A stretch of DNA of 17,043 nucleotides from Finegoldia magna (GTDB lineage: Bacteria > Bacillota > Clostridia > Tissierellales > Peptoniphilaceae): contig NZ_JAGYZD010000013.1 in NCBI RefSeq assembly GCF_018371055.1, positions 1 to 17,043 on the forward strand. The letters run 5' to 3'. Shown here piece after piece: positions 8,059 to 14,891 of the stretch; the first letter of the stretch is position 1; every line of letters starts with the position of its first letter. Below the pieces are notes generated by a model. That model was not told the origin of the DNA. It was given only the letters and a program-made list of their open reading frames with translations, and searched no databases. The position numbers were made by a program, and so were the translations under genes.

Positions 8059-8778
8059 ATGAATGACAACACAAGAATATTAATAATAGAAGATGACAGA
8101 GCAGTTAGAAATCTAATTTCTAATACTTTAAAAATAAATAGATTTAATTATGATTTAGCTGTAAATGGTAGTGAAGCACTATTGTTATTTACTACGAACA
8201 AATACGATATAGTTTTTGTAGATTTAGGGTTACCTGATATTGACGGAATTGATCTTATTAAAAAATTCAGAGAGTTTTCAACTACTCCGATTATTGTAAT
8301 AAGTGCGAGGAGTAACGACGAAGATAAAATAGAAGCATTAGATGCAGGAGCTGATGATTTTTTAACTAAACCATTTAATGTTGAGGAATTATTGGCTAGA
8401 GTTCGCTCTACGATAAGACGTTTAAATTATTCTGAAAATAATAGAATAGATAATAATGTAACATTTGAGAATGGCGATATAAAAATTGATTATCCTTCAA
8501 GAAGTGTGTTTGTTAAAGGAGAAGAAATCCATTTAATGCCAATTGAATACAGTTTATTATGTTTACTATCCAAAAATATAGGTAAAGTTCTTACTCATCA
8601 ATATATTTTAAAAACTATTTGGGTGAATTATTTAGATTCTGATTTATCTTCATTAAGAGTTTATATGACTTCTCTTAGGAAAAAAATAGAAAAAGTATCT
8701 TGTGAGAAGTATATTCAAACTCATATAGGCGTAGGATATAAAATGATAAGGGTTAATAAGTCAGATTCGGAGAAATAA
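8059..8778 (+). CDS. kdpE: KdpE, OmpR-family response regulator
   Basis: This 239-residue regulator has a receiver domain (about 5-118) with the acidic pocket Glu11-Asp12-Asp13, the phosphoacceptor Asp55 in VFVDLGLPD, Ser82 and the conserved Lys104 in TKPF. A winged-helix DNA-binding domain follows (about 137-235), with typical VFVKGEEIHLMPIEYSLL and HIGVGYKM segments. Its partner kinase starts one base after its stop codon, so the two form one operon. KdpE of other bacteria activates kdpFABC; the phased TTTTAA repeats before both kdp operons are its likely targets. A GAGGGGTGA Shine-Dalgarno precedes the ATG. Confidence 0.95.
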   Translation: MNDNTRILIIEDDRAVRNLISNTLKINRFNYDLAVNGSEALLLFTTNKYDIVFVDLGLPDIDGIDLIKKFREFSTTPIIVISARSNDEDKIEALDAGADDFLTKPFNVEELLARVRSTIRRLNYSENNRIDNNVTFENGDIKIDYPSRSVFVKGEEIHLMPIEYSLLCLLSKNIGKVLTHQYILKTIWVNYLDSDLSSLRVYMTSLRKKIEKVSCEKYIQTHIGVGYKMIRVNKSDSEK

Positions 8779-8779
8779 T

Positions 8780-10708
8780 ATGATTGAAAAAGCTAAAGAT
8801 TCAATATTAGTTTGTATATCTGATGCAAAGTCAAATAGCTTGGTAATAAAGAAAGCCAACGAAATAGCTAGTAAAGAAAACGCAAGGCTTATTGCATTAT
8901 ATGTTTGCGATAGAAATGATTACCAAAAAAAACAAGAAAAAGGATTTTTACAACAAAACTTAGATTTAGCTGAAAGTATCGGAGCCATGATTGAAATAAT
9001 TTATGATGATGATATTGCGGCTCAAATAGTTAATTTTGCAAAGTTATACAGAGTAAAAAAAATTGTTCTGGGGAGAAACAACAACCAGAGGAATTTTTTT
9101 ATATTAAATAAAAGCATCTGTGATGAAGTTATTGAAAAAATTGAGGATATAGACATTCATATCGTTCCTTTTTACGAGGATTTTTCAATTAAACGATTTG
9201 AAACTAATAAAAACATCATTCGAGATGTATTTATTAGTTTATTTATATTGATTTTATGCACATTAGCTGGTTATGTATTTTATTTTTATAAATTTGGTGA
9301 ATCAAATATTATAATGATATATATATTAGGAGTGTTTTTTATAGCGCTTATAACGTATAATGAAATTTTAAGTATGACGGCATCGATAATTTGTGTTTTA
9401 GCTTTTAATTTTTGTTTTACTGAGCCAACTTTGAGTTTTTCTTTTTATAATAAAAATTATATAATAACATTTTTAGTTTTATTGATAGTCTCATTTTTGA
9501 CGAGTAAATTAGCTAGTCGTATAAAAAAAAGTGCAGAAAATTCATCTAATATGATATACATTACTAAGTTATTATTAGAGACAAATCAGATGTTACAATC
9601 TAAAATAACGAAATCTGAAATAATTGAAACAGGATGTAATCAGTTATCGAATCTATTAAAAAGAAATATTAAATATTATGATATATTAGATAATGAAATT
9701 CAAAAGCCATTAAAATTTTGTTATAATTCTGTAAAGGATAATGAAATTTCGGATCCGGAAGAAGAAAAGGAAATAGTAGAATGGGCTTATTTACACAATA
9801 GTAATGCTGGGGCTACTACCAGATATTTACCAGAGGCTAAATATCTGTATTATACTATAAGAAATAATACAAATGTTTATGGAATAATTGGTATATATTT
9901 ATATAAGGACAGGTTGGATTCGGTTGAAAACAAAATCTTATTAGCTATTCTAGGAGATATGTCACTAGCACTTGAGAAGGAAAAAGTGATTGAGGATAAG
10001 AATAGAGCAAACTTGAAAATAAAAGATGAGCAATTTAAGACCAATCTATTACGATCTATATCACATGATTTGAGAACACCTTTAACCACTATTTGTGGGG
10101 ATTCGGATATATTGCTAAATAACTATAAAAACTTGACTGAATCAATGAAATTAGAACTATTTCAAGATATTTATGATGATTCTCAATGGCTGTTAAATCT
10201 GATAGAAAACATACTATCTATTACTAGAGTAGAAGAAGGAAGGATGAAGCTAAAAATTGAACCACAAATTGTTGAAGAAGTAATTGATGAAGCTTTAAAG
10301 CATATAAATAGAGATAAAAGAAAACACAATATAAATGTTGATATTGAAGATGAATATTTGATGGCAAACATGGACGTAAGGCTAATTATTCAAGTAATCA
10401 TAAACTTGGTAGATAATGCTATAAAATATACAGATGAAGGATCAAATATTCTGATTAAAGCTTTTAAAAAGGACGGAAATACAATAATACAAATTTGTGA
10501 TGATGGAAATGGTATAAGAGATAATGATAAGGAAAAAATTTTTCGAAAATTTTATACATCCAATGATAAAATATCTGACAATAAAAGAAGTATAGGTTTA
10601 GGGTTATATCTATGTAAGATCATAGTAGAAGCACATGGCGGGTCAATAAAAGTTGAAGACAATAAGCCCAAAGGAGCAATATTTACTTTTAATCTCAAAG
10701 CATTATAA
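8780..10708 (+). CDS. kdpD: KdpD-type sensor histidine kinase lacking the N-terminal KdpD domain
   Basis: This 642-residue kinase is a KdpD without the roughly 220-residue N-terminal ATP-binding domain; it starts directly at the USP domain (about 6-131). Its USP motif reads Ser14-Asp-Ala16, twenty residues, then LIALY (37-41). Compared with the SxS-x20-FTAxY c-di-AMP pattern, it has lost the second Ser, the Phe and the Thr. Four membrane helices (about 147-167, 174-191, 196-213, 227-244) are followed by a GAF-like domain (262-398) with WAYLHNSNAGATT. The kinase core has the His box with phosphoacceptor His429 (SISHDLRTPL), the N box around Asn546 (NLVDNAIKY), DDGNGI (574-579) and GLGLYLC (606-612). 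GGAG at 8769-8772 lies before the start. It presumably phosphorylates KdpE and may pair with the kinase-less KdpD-like protein. Confidence 0.93.
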   Translation: MIEKAKDSILVCISDAKSNSLVIKKANEIASKENARLIALYVCDRNDYQKKQEKGFLQQNLDLAESIGAMIEIIYDDDIAAQIVNFAKLYRVKKIVLGRNNNQRNFFILNKSICDEVIEKIEDIDIHIVPFYEDFSIKRFETNKNIIRDVFISLFILILCTLAGYVFYFYKFGESNIIMIYILGVFFIALITYNEILSMTASIICVLAFNFCFTEPTLSFSFYNKNYIITFLVLLIVSFLTSKLASRIKKSAENSSNMIYITKLLLETNQMLQSKITKSEIIETGCNQLSNLLKRNIKYYDILDNEIQKPLKFCYNSVKDNEISDPEEEKEIVEWAYLHNSNAGATTRYLPEAKYLYYTIRNNTNVYGIIGIYLYKDRLDSVENKILLAILGDMSLALEKEKVIEDKNRANLKIKDEQFKTNLLRSISHDLRTPLTTICGDSDILLNNYKNLTESMKLELFQDIYDDSQWLLNLIENILSITRVEEGRMKLKIEPQIVEEVIDEALKHINRDKRKHNINVDIEDEYLMANMDVRLIIQVIINLVDNAIKYTDEGSNILIKAFKKDGNTIIQICDDGNGIRDNDKEKIFRKFYTSNDKISDNKRSIGLGLYLCKIIVEAHGGSIKVEDNKPKGAIFTFNLKAL

Positions 10709-10759
10709 AATAATAAATTAATACCGTTATATAAGGATTTATGAAAATTTTTAAAGTTT

Positions 10760-10768
10760 TGATATAAT
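10760..10768 (+). promoter_or_regulatory. Extended -10 promoter of engB
   Basis: TGATATAAT is an extended -10 (TG-n-TATAAT, hexamer 10763-10768) 26 bases before the engB ATG. No convincing -35 is present, as expected for extended -10 promoters. I found no terminator after kdpD, so read-through from the kdp operon is also possible. Confidence 0.6.
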
Positions 10769-10794
10769 CAATTATACACTATATGGAGGTGAAC

Positions 10795-11400
10795 ATGAGA
10801 ATAATTAATTCTGATTTAGAGAAAATCGCGTTTTTAAAAGAACAATATCCAGATGAATCTTTGCCAGAAATTGCTTTTTGTGGAAGAAGTAACGTAGGTA
10901 AGTCATCTTTTATCAATTCAATTCTAGACAGAAAAAACTTAGCTAGGACTTCTTCTAAACCAGGGAAAACCCGCACAGTAAACTTTTACAATGCAAATAA
11001 TGAGTTTAGATTAGTGGATTTGCCCGGATATGGGTATGCCCAAACATCAAAATCCGAAAAGAAAAAGTGGGCTCAAGTTATTGAAACTTATTTGAATAAT
11101 AGAAGAAATTTGTATGAAGTGTTTTTGATTGTAGATATTAGACATAAGCCAACCGTACAAGATAAGGAAATGTACAATTGGATAATTCAAAGTGGATTTT
11201 GTGGATTTGTTATTGCAACAAAACTAGATAAAATCGGTAAAACTATGATTAAAAAGAACTTAAACATAATAAAAAAAGAACTATGCATAGATGATGATAA
11301 TCTAATCTACGAATATAGTTCAACTTCTAAGAAAAATAAAGAAGCTGTAATTGAACAGCTTGAAATGATTTTAAAACATGGAAGTGGAATTGAAGAATAA
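10795..11400 (+). CDS. engB: EngB/YsxC ribosome biogenesis GTP-binding protein
   Basis: This 201-residue protein belongs to the EngB (YihA/YsxC) GTPase family needed for assembly of the large ribosomal subunit. The GTPase motifs run in order: G1 GRSNVGKSS (30-38), the G2 region GKTRTVNFY, G3 DLPGYGYA, G4 TKLDK and the G5-like SSTSKKN. I placed the start at ATG 10795 because GGAGGTGA (10785-10792) is directly upstream. The in-frame ATG at 10783 overlaps that ribosome binding site. A compact terminator follows. Confidence 0.95.
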   Translation: MRIINSDLEKIAFLKEQYPDESLPEIAFCGRSNVGKSSFINSILDRKNLARTSSKPGKTRTVNFYNANNEFRLVDLPGYGYAQTSKSEKKKWAQVIETYLNNRRNLYEVFLIVDIRHKPTVQDKEMYNWIIQSGFCGFVIATKLDKIGKTMIKKNLNIIKKELCIDDDNLIYEYSSTSKKNKEAVIEQLEMILKHGSGIEE

Positions 11401-11408
11401 AAGTAATT

Positions 11409-11437
11409 AAACCCCAATTTCTTGGGGTTTTATTTTT
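11409..11437 (+). terminator. Rho-independent terminator after engB
   Basis: A perfect 9-bp stem (11409-11417 with 11422-11430) with a four-base loop TTTC is followed by a T-rich tract. Confidence 0.93.
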
Positions 11438-11450
11438 AAAACATTTTTTG

Positions 11451-11491
11451 ATTGACAATAATATTATGTCTTTTATGATATTATTGCCAAT
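11451..11491. repeat. Imperfect 18-bp inverted repeat between engB and rubredoxin
   Basis: The arms ATTGACAATAATATTATG (11451-11468) and 11474-11491 form a long hairpin with a five-base loop. On the plus strand there is one mismatch plus two G-U pairs. It lies just past the rubredoxin stop on the minus strand, so a terminator or RNA-stabilising role for that transcript is plausible, although a strong T run is lacking. The left arm also contains TTGACA (11452-11457) and the right arm TATGAT (11474-11479), spaced 16 bp apart, which resembles a plus-strand promoter. Confidence 0.6.
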
Positions 11492-11508
11492 CGACTAATT
11501 GTATTGAA

Positions 11509-11670
11509 TTATTCTACTACTGAAAAATCTTCTTTTCCAGCGCCACAAATTGGGCAAACCCAATCTTCAGCTAAATCTTCAAAAGCTGTTTGTGGTTGAA
11601 CACCTGCATCTGGATCTCCTTCAGCTGGATCGTAGATATATCCGCATACGTCACATACATATTTTTTCAT
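11509..11670 (-). CDS. Rubredoxin
   Basis: This small minus-strand gene encodes a 53-residue rubredoxin, a one-iron electron carrier in the cytoplasm of anaerobes. The four iron ligands are present in two CxxCG knuckles: Cys6-Cys9 ([11 protein letters not shown]) and Cys39-Cys42 (WVCPICGAG). The aromatic core residues Tyr11, Tyr13, Phe30 and Trp37 are also present, and the length is exactly typical. A GGGGG-containing Shine-Dalgarno (plus-strand CCCCC near 11690) lies upstream of the ATG. Rubredoxin usually passes electrons to rubrerythrin or superoxide reductase in oxygen defence; no such partner is adjacent here. Confidence 0.97.
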   Translation of the reverse strand: MKKYVCDVCGYIYDPAEGDPDAGVQPQTAFEDLAEDWVCPICGAGKEDFSVVE

Positions 11671-11696
11671 GTTTAATTTCCCCCTTTAAGATAATT

Positions 11697-11729
11697 ACCT
11701 GTCATCAGGTATAAATTATATATACCCAC
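11697..11729 (-). promoter_or_regulatory. Rubredoxin promoter region with two overlapping palindromes
   Basis: Reading the minus strand, a TATAAT hexamer follows TGGGTATA. It is centred in the palindrome GGTATA-N7-TATACC (11708-11726). Immediately downstream is a second perfect palindrome ACCTG-TCAT-CAGGT (11697-11710). These could be operator sites for a repressor, or a small 5' hairpin. No clear -35 was found. Confidence 0.45.
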
Positions 11730-11813
11730 TGTAAAAATTTCTAATCATTTTTTGGTTTTTATTTATATTTTAAACATTTAATGATAAAATGTTAAATTTC
11801 CTGAATATTTGGG

Positions 11814-11819
11814 TATAAT
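11814..11819 (+). promoter_or_regulatory. -10 element upstream of the RsbW-like gene
   Basis: TATAAT preceded by TTTGGG lies 17 bases before the ATG at 11836. Its position argues against a start at the upstream in-frame TTG (11809), which would overlap the promoter. Confidence 0.5.
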
Positions 11820-11835
11820 CATACTGGGTGATAAT

Positions 11836-12228
11836 ATGTATATGTTTAAGAGGCAGTTTGTCAGTGATAGATCAATTGCTACTAAAAATATTCATACTAT
11901 GCTCAGACTATTAAGAAAAGTTGTACCGGATGAAGAACTTCTTTATGATATACGATTAATAATTAATGAATTAATATTTAATGGACTAGAACATGGTAAC
12001 CAATTTGATATAAATAAAAAAATAACTTTTAAAATAAAATTAAATGATGACTCCGTAAAAATTTGTGTAAAAGATGAAGGTACGGGAATTGATTATTGTT
12101 CTAACAGTTATTTTAATAATGATATTTATGTCAGAGGAAGAGGATTATTTATAGTAAGTGAATTAGCTGACGAATTAAAAATTAAAGAGAATTATGTTGA
12201 AGCAAAGCTATTAGTGAAGCCTAATTAA
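11836..12228 (+). CDS. RsbW/SpoIIAB-like ATP-binding protein (putative anti-sigma factor kinase)
   Basis: This 130-residue protein is a stand-alone GHKL ATPase domain of the RsbW/SpoIIAB type. The N box includes Glu45 and Asn49 (NELIFNGLEHGNQF), the G1 box is DEGTGI (80-85) and the G2 box is RGRGLFIV (100-107). Such proteins hold a sigma factor inactive and phosphorylate an anti-anti-sigma protein, but no sigma factor, STAS-domain antagonist or SpoIIE-type phosphatase lies nearby. The start is set at ATG 11836 because GGGTGA (11826-11831) is just upstream; ATG 11842 is a close alternative. The target is unknown, and it could instead regulate another partner. Confidence 0.8.
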   Translation: MYMFKRQFVSDRSIATKNIHTMLRLLRKVVPDEELLYDIRLIINELIFNGLEHGNQFDINKKITFKIKLNDDSVKICVKDEGTGIDYCSNSYFNNDIYVRGRGLFIVSELADELKIKENYVEAKLLVKPN

Positions 12229-12312
12229 CGAGGAATCTAATAGCTTGTTTTATTGTGAAAAATTATCTAATACGATTTTTACATAAATTTTTCTTTTATT
12301 TTTTGTTTTTTG

Positions 12313-12321
12313 TGATATAAT
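12313..12321 (+). promoter_or_regulatory. Extended -10 promoter of typA
   Basis: TGATATAAT is an extended -10 with hexamer 12316-12321. It overlaps the in-frame ATG at 12320, which therefore cannot be the translational start. The sequence is nearly the same as the engB promoter core. Confidence 0.6.
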
Positions 12322-12352
12322 GAAGTGTCACAAATTAGAGGGAAGTGGAATT

Positions 12353-14179
12353 TTGAAAAGAGAAGATGTAAGAAATGTAGCAATAATTGCCCATGTTGAC
12401 CATGGTAAGACAACTTTGGTAGATGGGTTATTGAAAACAAGTGGTATTTTTAGAGAAAATCAGGAAGTTCAAGAACGTGTTATGGATAGTAACGATATTG
12501 AACGCGAAAGAGGAATTACTATTCTTTCAAAAAATACTGCAATTAACTACAAAAATCATAAAATTAATATTATAGATACTCCAGGTCATGCTGACTTTGG
12601 GGGAGAAGTTGAACGTGTATTAAAGATGACAAGCGGCGTTGTTTTGGTAGTAGACGCTTTTGAAGGTCCTATGCCACAAACAAAGTTCGTATTGAAAAAG
12701 GCTTTTGAACTAAATTTACCTACGATTATATGTATTAATAAGATCGATAGAAAAGAAGCCAGGGTAGATGAAGTAGTAGACGAAATTTTGGATTTGTTCA
12801 TCCAATTAAATGCAGATGAATCTTATTTAGATTCACCATTTGTATTTGCTTCTGCTAGAGAAGGATTTGCAACTGATGATCTTGAAGAAAGACCAGAAGA
12901 TATGACTGCTTTATTGGATAAAATCATAGATTATATTCCTGCTCCAGAAGGAGAAGAAGATGCTCCATTCAAACTTTTGATTTCAACAACTGATTTTAGC
13001 GATTATGTTGGAAGAATTGGTATAGGTAAAATTGAGCAAGGGAAAGTAAAAGTCAATGATAGCTGTGTGATTGTTAATTACAATGATCCTGAAAAGAAAA
13101 AGAAAATCAAAGTAACAAAGATTTATGAATTTGACGGATTAAACAGAGTAGAAGTTAGTGAATCAAAATTTGGATCTATTGTTGCCTTGACAGGTGTTGA
13201 AGGAATTGAAATAGGAGATACTTTGACTAATGAAGAGGACCTAGAACCTATAGAATTTGTAAGTATTTCAAATCCAACATTGGCGATGAATTTCTCTGTT
13301 AATAACTCTCCATTTGCAGGAAGAGATGGAAAGTTTGTAACAAGTAGACAAGTTCGTGCTAGATTGTACAAAGAATTAGAAACTGATGTAAGCTTAAAAG
13401 TTGAAGATACAGATTCTACAGATACTTTTAGAGTAAGTGGTAGGGGAGAACTTCATTTGTCTGTTTTAATTGAAAACATGAGACGTGAAGGATTTGAATT
13501 CCAAGTATCAAAACCTGAAGTTTTATTCAAGAAAGATGACGACGGAAAAATTCTCGAACCAATAGAGATAGTTACAATTGATATTGAAGAAGGATTCGTT
13601 GGAACAGTTATTGAAAAATTAGGCACAAGAAAAGGTGAATTGCAAGATATTTCAAATACATCAAGTGGATACACTAGACTTACATTTGAAATACCTTCCA
13701 GAGGTCTTATAGGATACCGTCAAGAGTTTTTAAGTGATACTAAGGGTAATGGTGTTATAAATACAGAATTAAAAGGATATGAGCCATATAAAGGCGAAAT
13801 TCCAAAACGTCAATTGGGTTCATTGATTTCGTATGATACAGGAACTGCGACAGCTTACGGATTAAATGCAGCACAAGATAGGGGGATTTTATTCGTACAA
13901 CCACAAGATGAAGTTTATGAAGGAATGGTTGTAGGTTCTAATGCAAAAGGTTTAGACATAGAAGTTAATATTTGTAAGAAAAAAGCACAAACAAATATTA
14001 GATCTTCAGCAGCAGATGAAGCGTTAAAGCTTTCTCCTCCAAAAATTATGAGTTTGGAAGAAATGATGGAATTTGTTGAAGAAGACGAACTAATTGAAAT
14101 TACTCCACATCATTTGAGATTGAGAAAGAAGATTTTGGATACTCAATTAAGATATAAATCAAAAAAATACAATAAATAA
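12353..14179 (+). CDS. typA: TypA/BipA translational GTPase
   Basis: This 608-residue protein is the ribosome-binding GTPase TypA (BipA), related to EF-G and linked to ribosome assembly and stress or cold adaptation. I used the TTG at 12353 as the start: it gives the usual N-terminus MKREDVRNVAIIAHVDHGKT, follows a purine-rich site (12337-12349) and lies after the promoter. The G domain shows G1 AHVDHGKT, G2 RERGITI, G3 DTPGHADFGGEVERVL, G4 NKIDR and G5 SAR. Elongation-factor-like domains follow, together with the TypA-specific C-terminal region, including YKGEIPKRQLGSLIS and SLEEMMEFVEEDELIEITP. The length matches the family norm of roughly 610. A terminator follows. Confidence 0.96.
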   Translation: MKREDVRNVAIIAHVDHGKTTLVDGLLKTSGIFRENQEVQERVMDSNDIERERGITILSKNTAINYKNHKINIIDTPGHADFGGEVERVLKMTSGVVLVVDAFEGPMPQTKFVLKKAFELNLPTIICINKIDRKEARVDEVVDEILDLFIQLNADESYLDSPFVFASAREGFATDDLEERPEDMTALLDKIIDYIPAPEGEEDAPFKLLISTTDFSDYVGRIGIGKIEQGKVKVNDSCVIVNYNDPEKKKKIKVTKIYEFDGLNRVEVSESKFGSIVALTGVEGIEIGDTLTNEEDLEPIEFVSISNPTLAMNFSVNNSPFAGRDGKFVTSRQVRARLYKELETDVSLKVEDTDSTDTFRVSGRGELHLSVLIENMRREGFEFQVSKPEVLFKKDDDGKILEPIEIVTIDIEEGFVGTVIEKLGTRKGELQDISNTSSGYTRLTFEIPSRGLIGYRQEFLSDTKGNGVINTELKGYEPYKGEIPKRQLGSLISYDTGTATAYGLNAAQDRGILFVQPQDEVYEGMVVGSNAKGLDIEVNICKKKAQTNIRSSAADEALKLSPPKIMSLEEMMEFVEEDELIEITPHHLRLRKKILDTQLRYKSKKYNK

Positions 14180-14186
14180 TTTTAAT

Positions 14187-14219
14187 GGGAATTTATCATT
14201 TGGTAGATTCCCTTTTTTT
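14187..14219 (+). terminator. Rho-independent terminator after typA
   Basis: GGGAAT (14187-14192) pairs with ATTCCC (14207-14212). Inner G-U and Watson-Crick pairs extend the stem to about ten base pairs, and a run of seven T residues follows (14213-14219). Confidence 0.9.
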
Positions 14220-14279
14220 ATTAAAAAAATTTAATTTTAAATTAACAATAAAATTAATTTTAATAGAATAAATGCTAAC

Positions 14280-14296
14280 ATTTTTGGGTATATAAT
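14280..14296 (+). promoter_or_regulatory. ATTTTTGGGTATATAA motif with TATAAT, upstream of yerC
   Basis: The 16-base string at 14280-14295 occurs exactly again at 14859-14874 upstream of the nuclease gene, and it overlaps a TATAAT hexamer (14291-14296). It may be a distal promoter for yerC or a conserved regulatory site. The rest of the 264-base gap between the typA terminator and yerC is plain AT-rich DNA with only one further promoter candidate. Confidence 0.45.
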
Positions 14297-14378
14297 GTGT
14301 ATAAAAATATAAAGTATCATAATTTTTCTATTGAATTAGTTTAACATTTTGTAATAAAAATTTAATCTAAAAAAACAT

Positions 14379-14407
14379 TTGCTTTAGTAAGAAAAAGCGT
14401 GTATACT
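14379..14407 (+). promoter_or_regulatory. Promoter candidate for yerC
   Basis: TTGCTT (14379-14384) and TATACT (14402-14407) are separated by exactly 17 bp. This would give a leader of about 70 bases before the ATG at 14484. Confidence 0.5.
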
Positions 14408-14483
14408 TAAATTATCAAATGCATTATATTATATTTATAAGTGGATAAAGGTTACCCAAAAAAAGAATAGAAGGAGTAATATT

Positions 14484-14810
14484 ATGGCTGAAATTAATAT
14501 CGAAGACAAAACACTAAATGAATTTTTCGATGCGATTATGATGTTAAATGGTAAAGATGAATTACAACGCTTCTTTGAAGACGTTTGCACATTGAGAGAG
14601 CTTCATTCAATTTCTCAAAGATTAGAAGTAGCAAAGTTACTTAAAATAAGAAAGACATATTCAGAAATTGAAAAAGATACTGGCGCATCAACAGCAACCA
14701 TAAGTAGAGTTAATAGATCTTTACAAAATGGTGCTCAGGGATATGAATTAGTATTGGATACTTTAATAGCAAAAAACTTGGAAGAAAAAAGAAAAAGAAA
14801 GCAAAAATAA
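14484..14810 (+). CDS. yerC: YerC/YecD family TrpR-related DNA-binding protein
   Basis: This 108-residue protein matches the YerC/YecD family, Firmicute relatives of the tryptophan repressor TrpR. The characteristic core runs from FEDVCTLREL (about 32-41) through SQRLEVAKLL to the helix-turn-helix region TYSEIEKDTGASTATISRV (about 62-80). The tail is strongly basic (EEKRKRKQK). A good Shine-Dalgarno (AGAAGGAG near 14469) precedes the ATG. No trp genes are adjacent, and the regulon and ligand of this family are not evident from the sequence. A terminator separates it from the next gene. Confidence 0.9.
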   Translation: MAEINIEDKTLNEFFDAIMMLNGKDELQRFFEDVCTLRELHSISQRLEVAKLLKIRKTYSEIEKDTGASTATISRVNRSLQNGAQGYELVLDTLIAKNLEEKRKRKQK

Positions 14811-14815
14811 ATTAT

Positions 14816-14845
14816 TATCCGCAAAATATAGTTTGCGGATATTTT
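14816..14845 (+). terminator. Rho-independent terminator after yerC
   Basis: A perfect 10-bp stem (14816-14825 with 14832-14841) with a six-base loop leads into a short T run. The run is shorter than in the other terminators of the window, so some read-through is possible. Confidence 0.8.
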
Positions 14846-14858
14846 ACTATAACAAATG

Positions 14859-14880
14859 ATTTTTGGGTATATAAATAATA
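14859..14880 (+). promoter_or_regulatory. Promoter-like region of the nuclease gene, second copy of the GGGTATATAA motif
   Basis: ATTTTTGGGTATATAA (14859-14874) is identical to the site at 14280-14295 and is followed by another A/T-rich -10-like stretch. It directly precedes the GGGGTGA ribosome binding site (14881-14887). Confidence 0.45.
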
Positions 14881-14891
14881 GGGGTGATTTG

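Noticed and set aside
11409..11491. CRISPR or mobile-element terminal repeats
   Set aside because: The hairpins here are single structures without repeated spacing or target duplications and fit terminators better.
12320..12352. ATG start for TypA at 12320
   Set aside because: It overlaps the TATAAT of the extended -10, so it would not be in the transcript; the TTG at 12353 gives the family N-terminus.
14856..14891. ATG start for the beta-CASP nuclease at 14856
   Set aside because: The added residues are unlike the family N-terminus, and the segment contains the promoter-like GGGTATATAA motif and the ribosome binding site of the real start.
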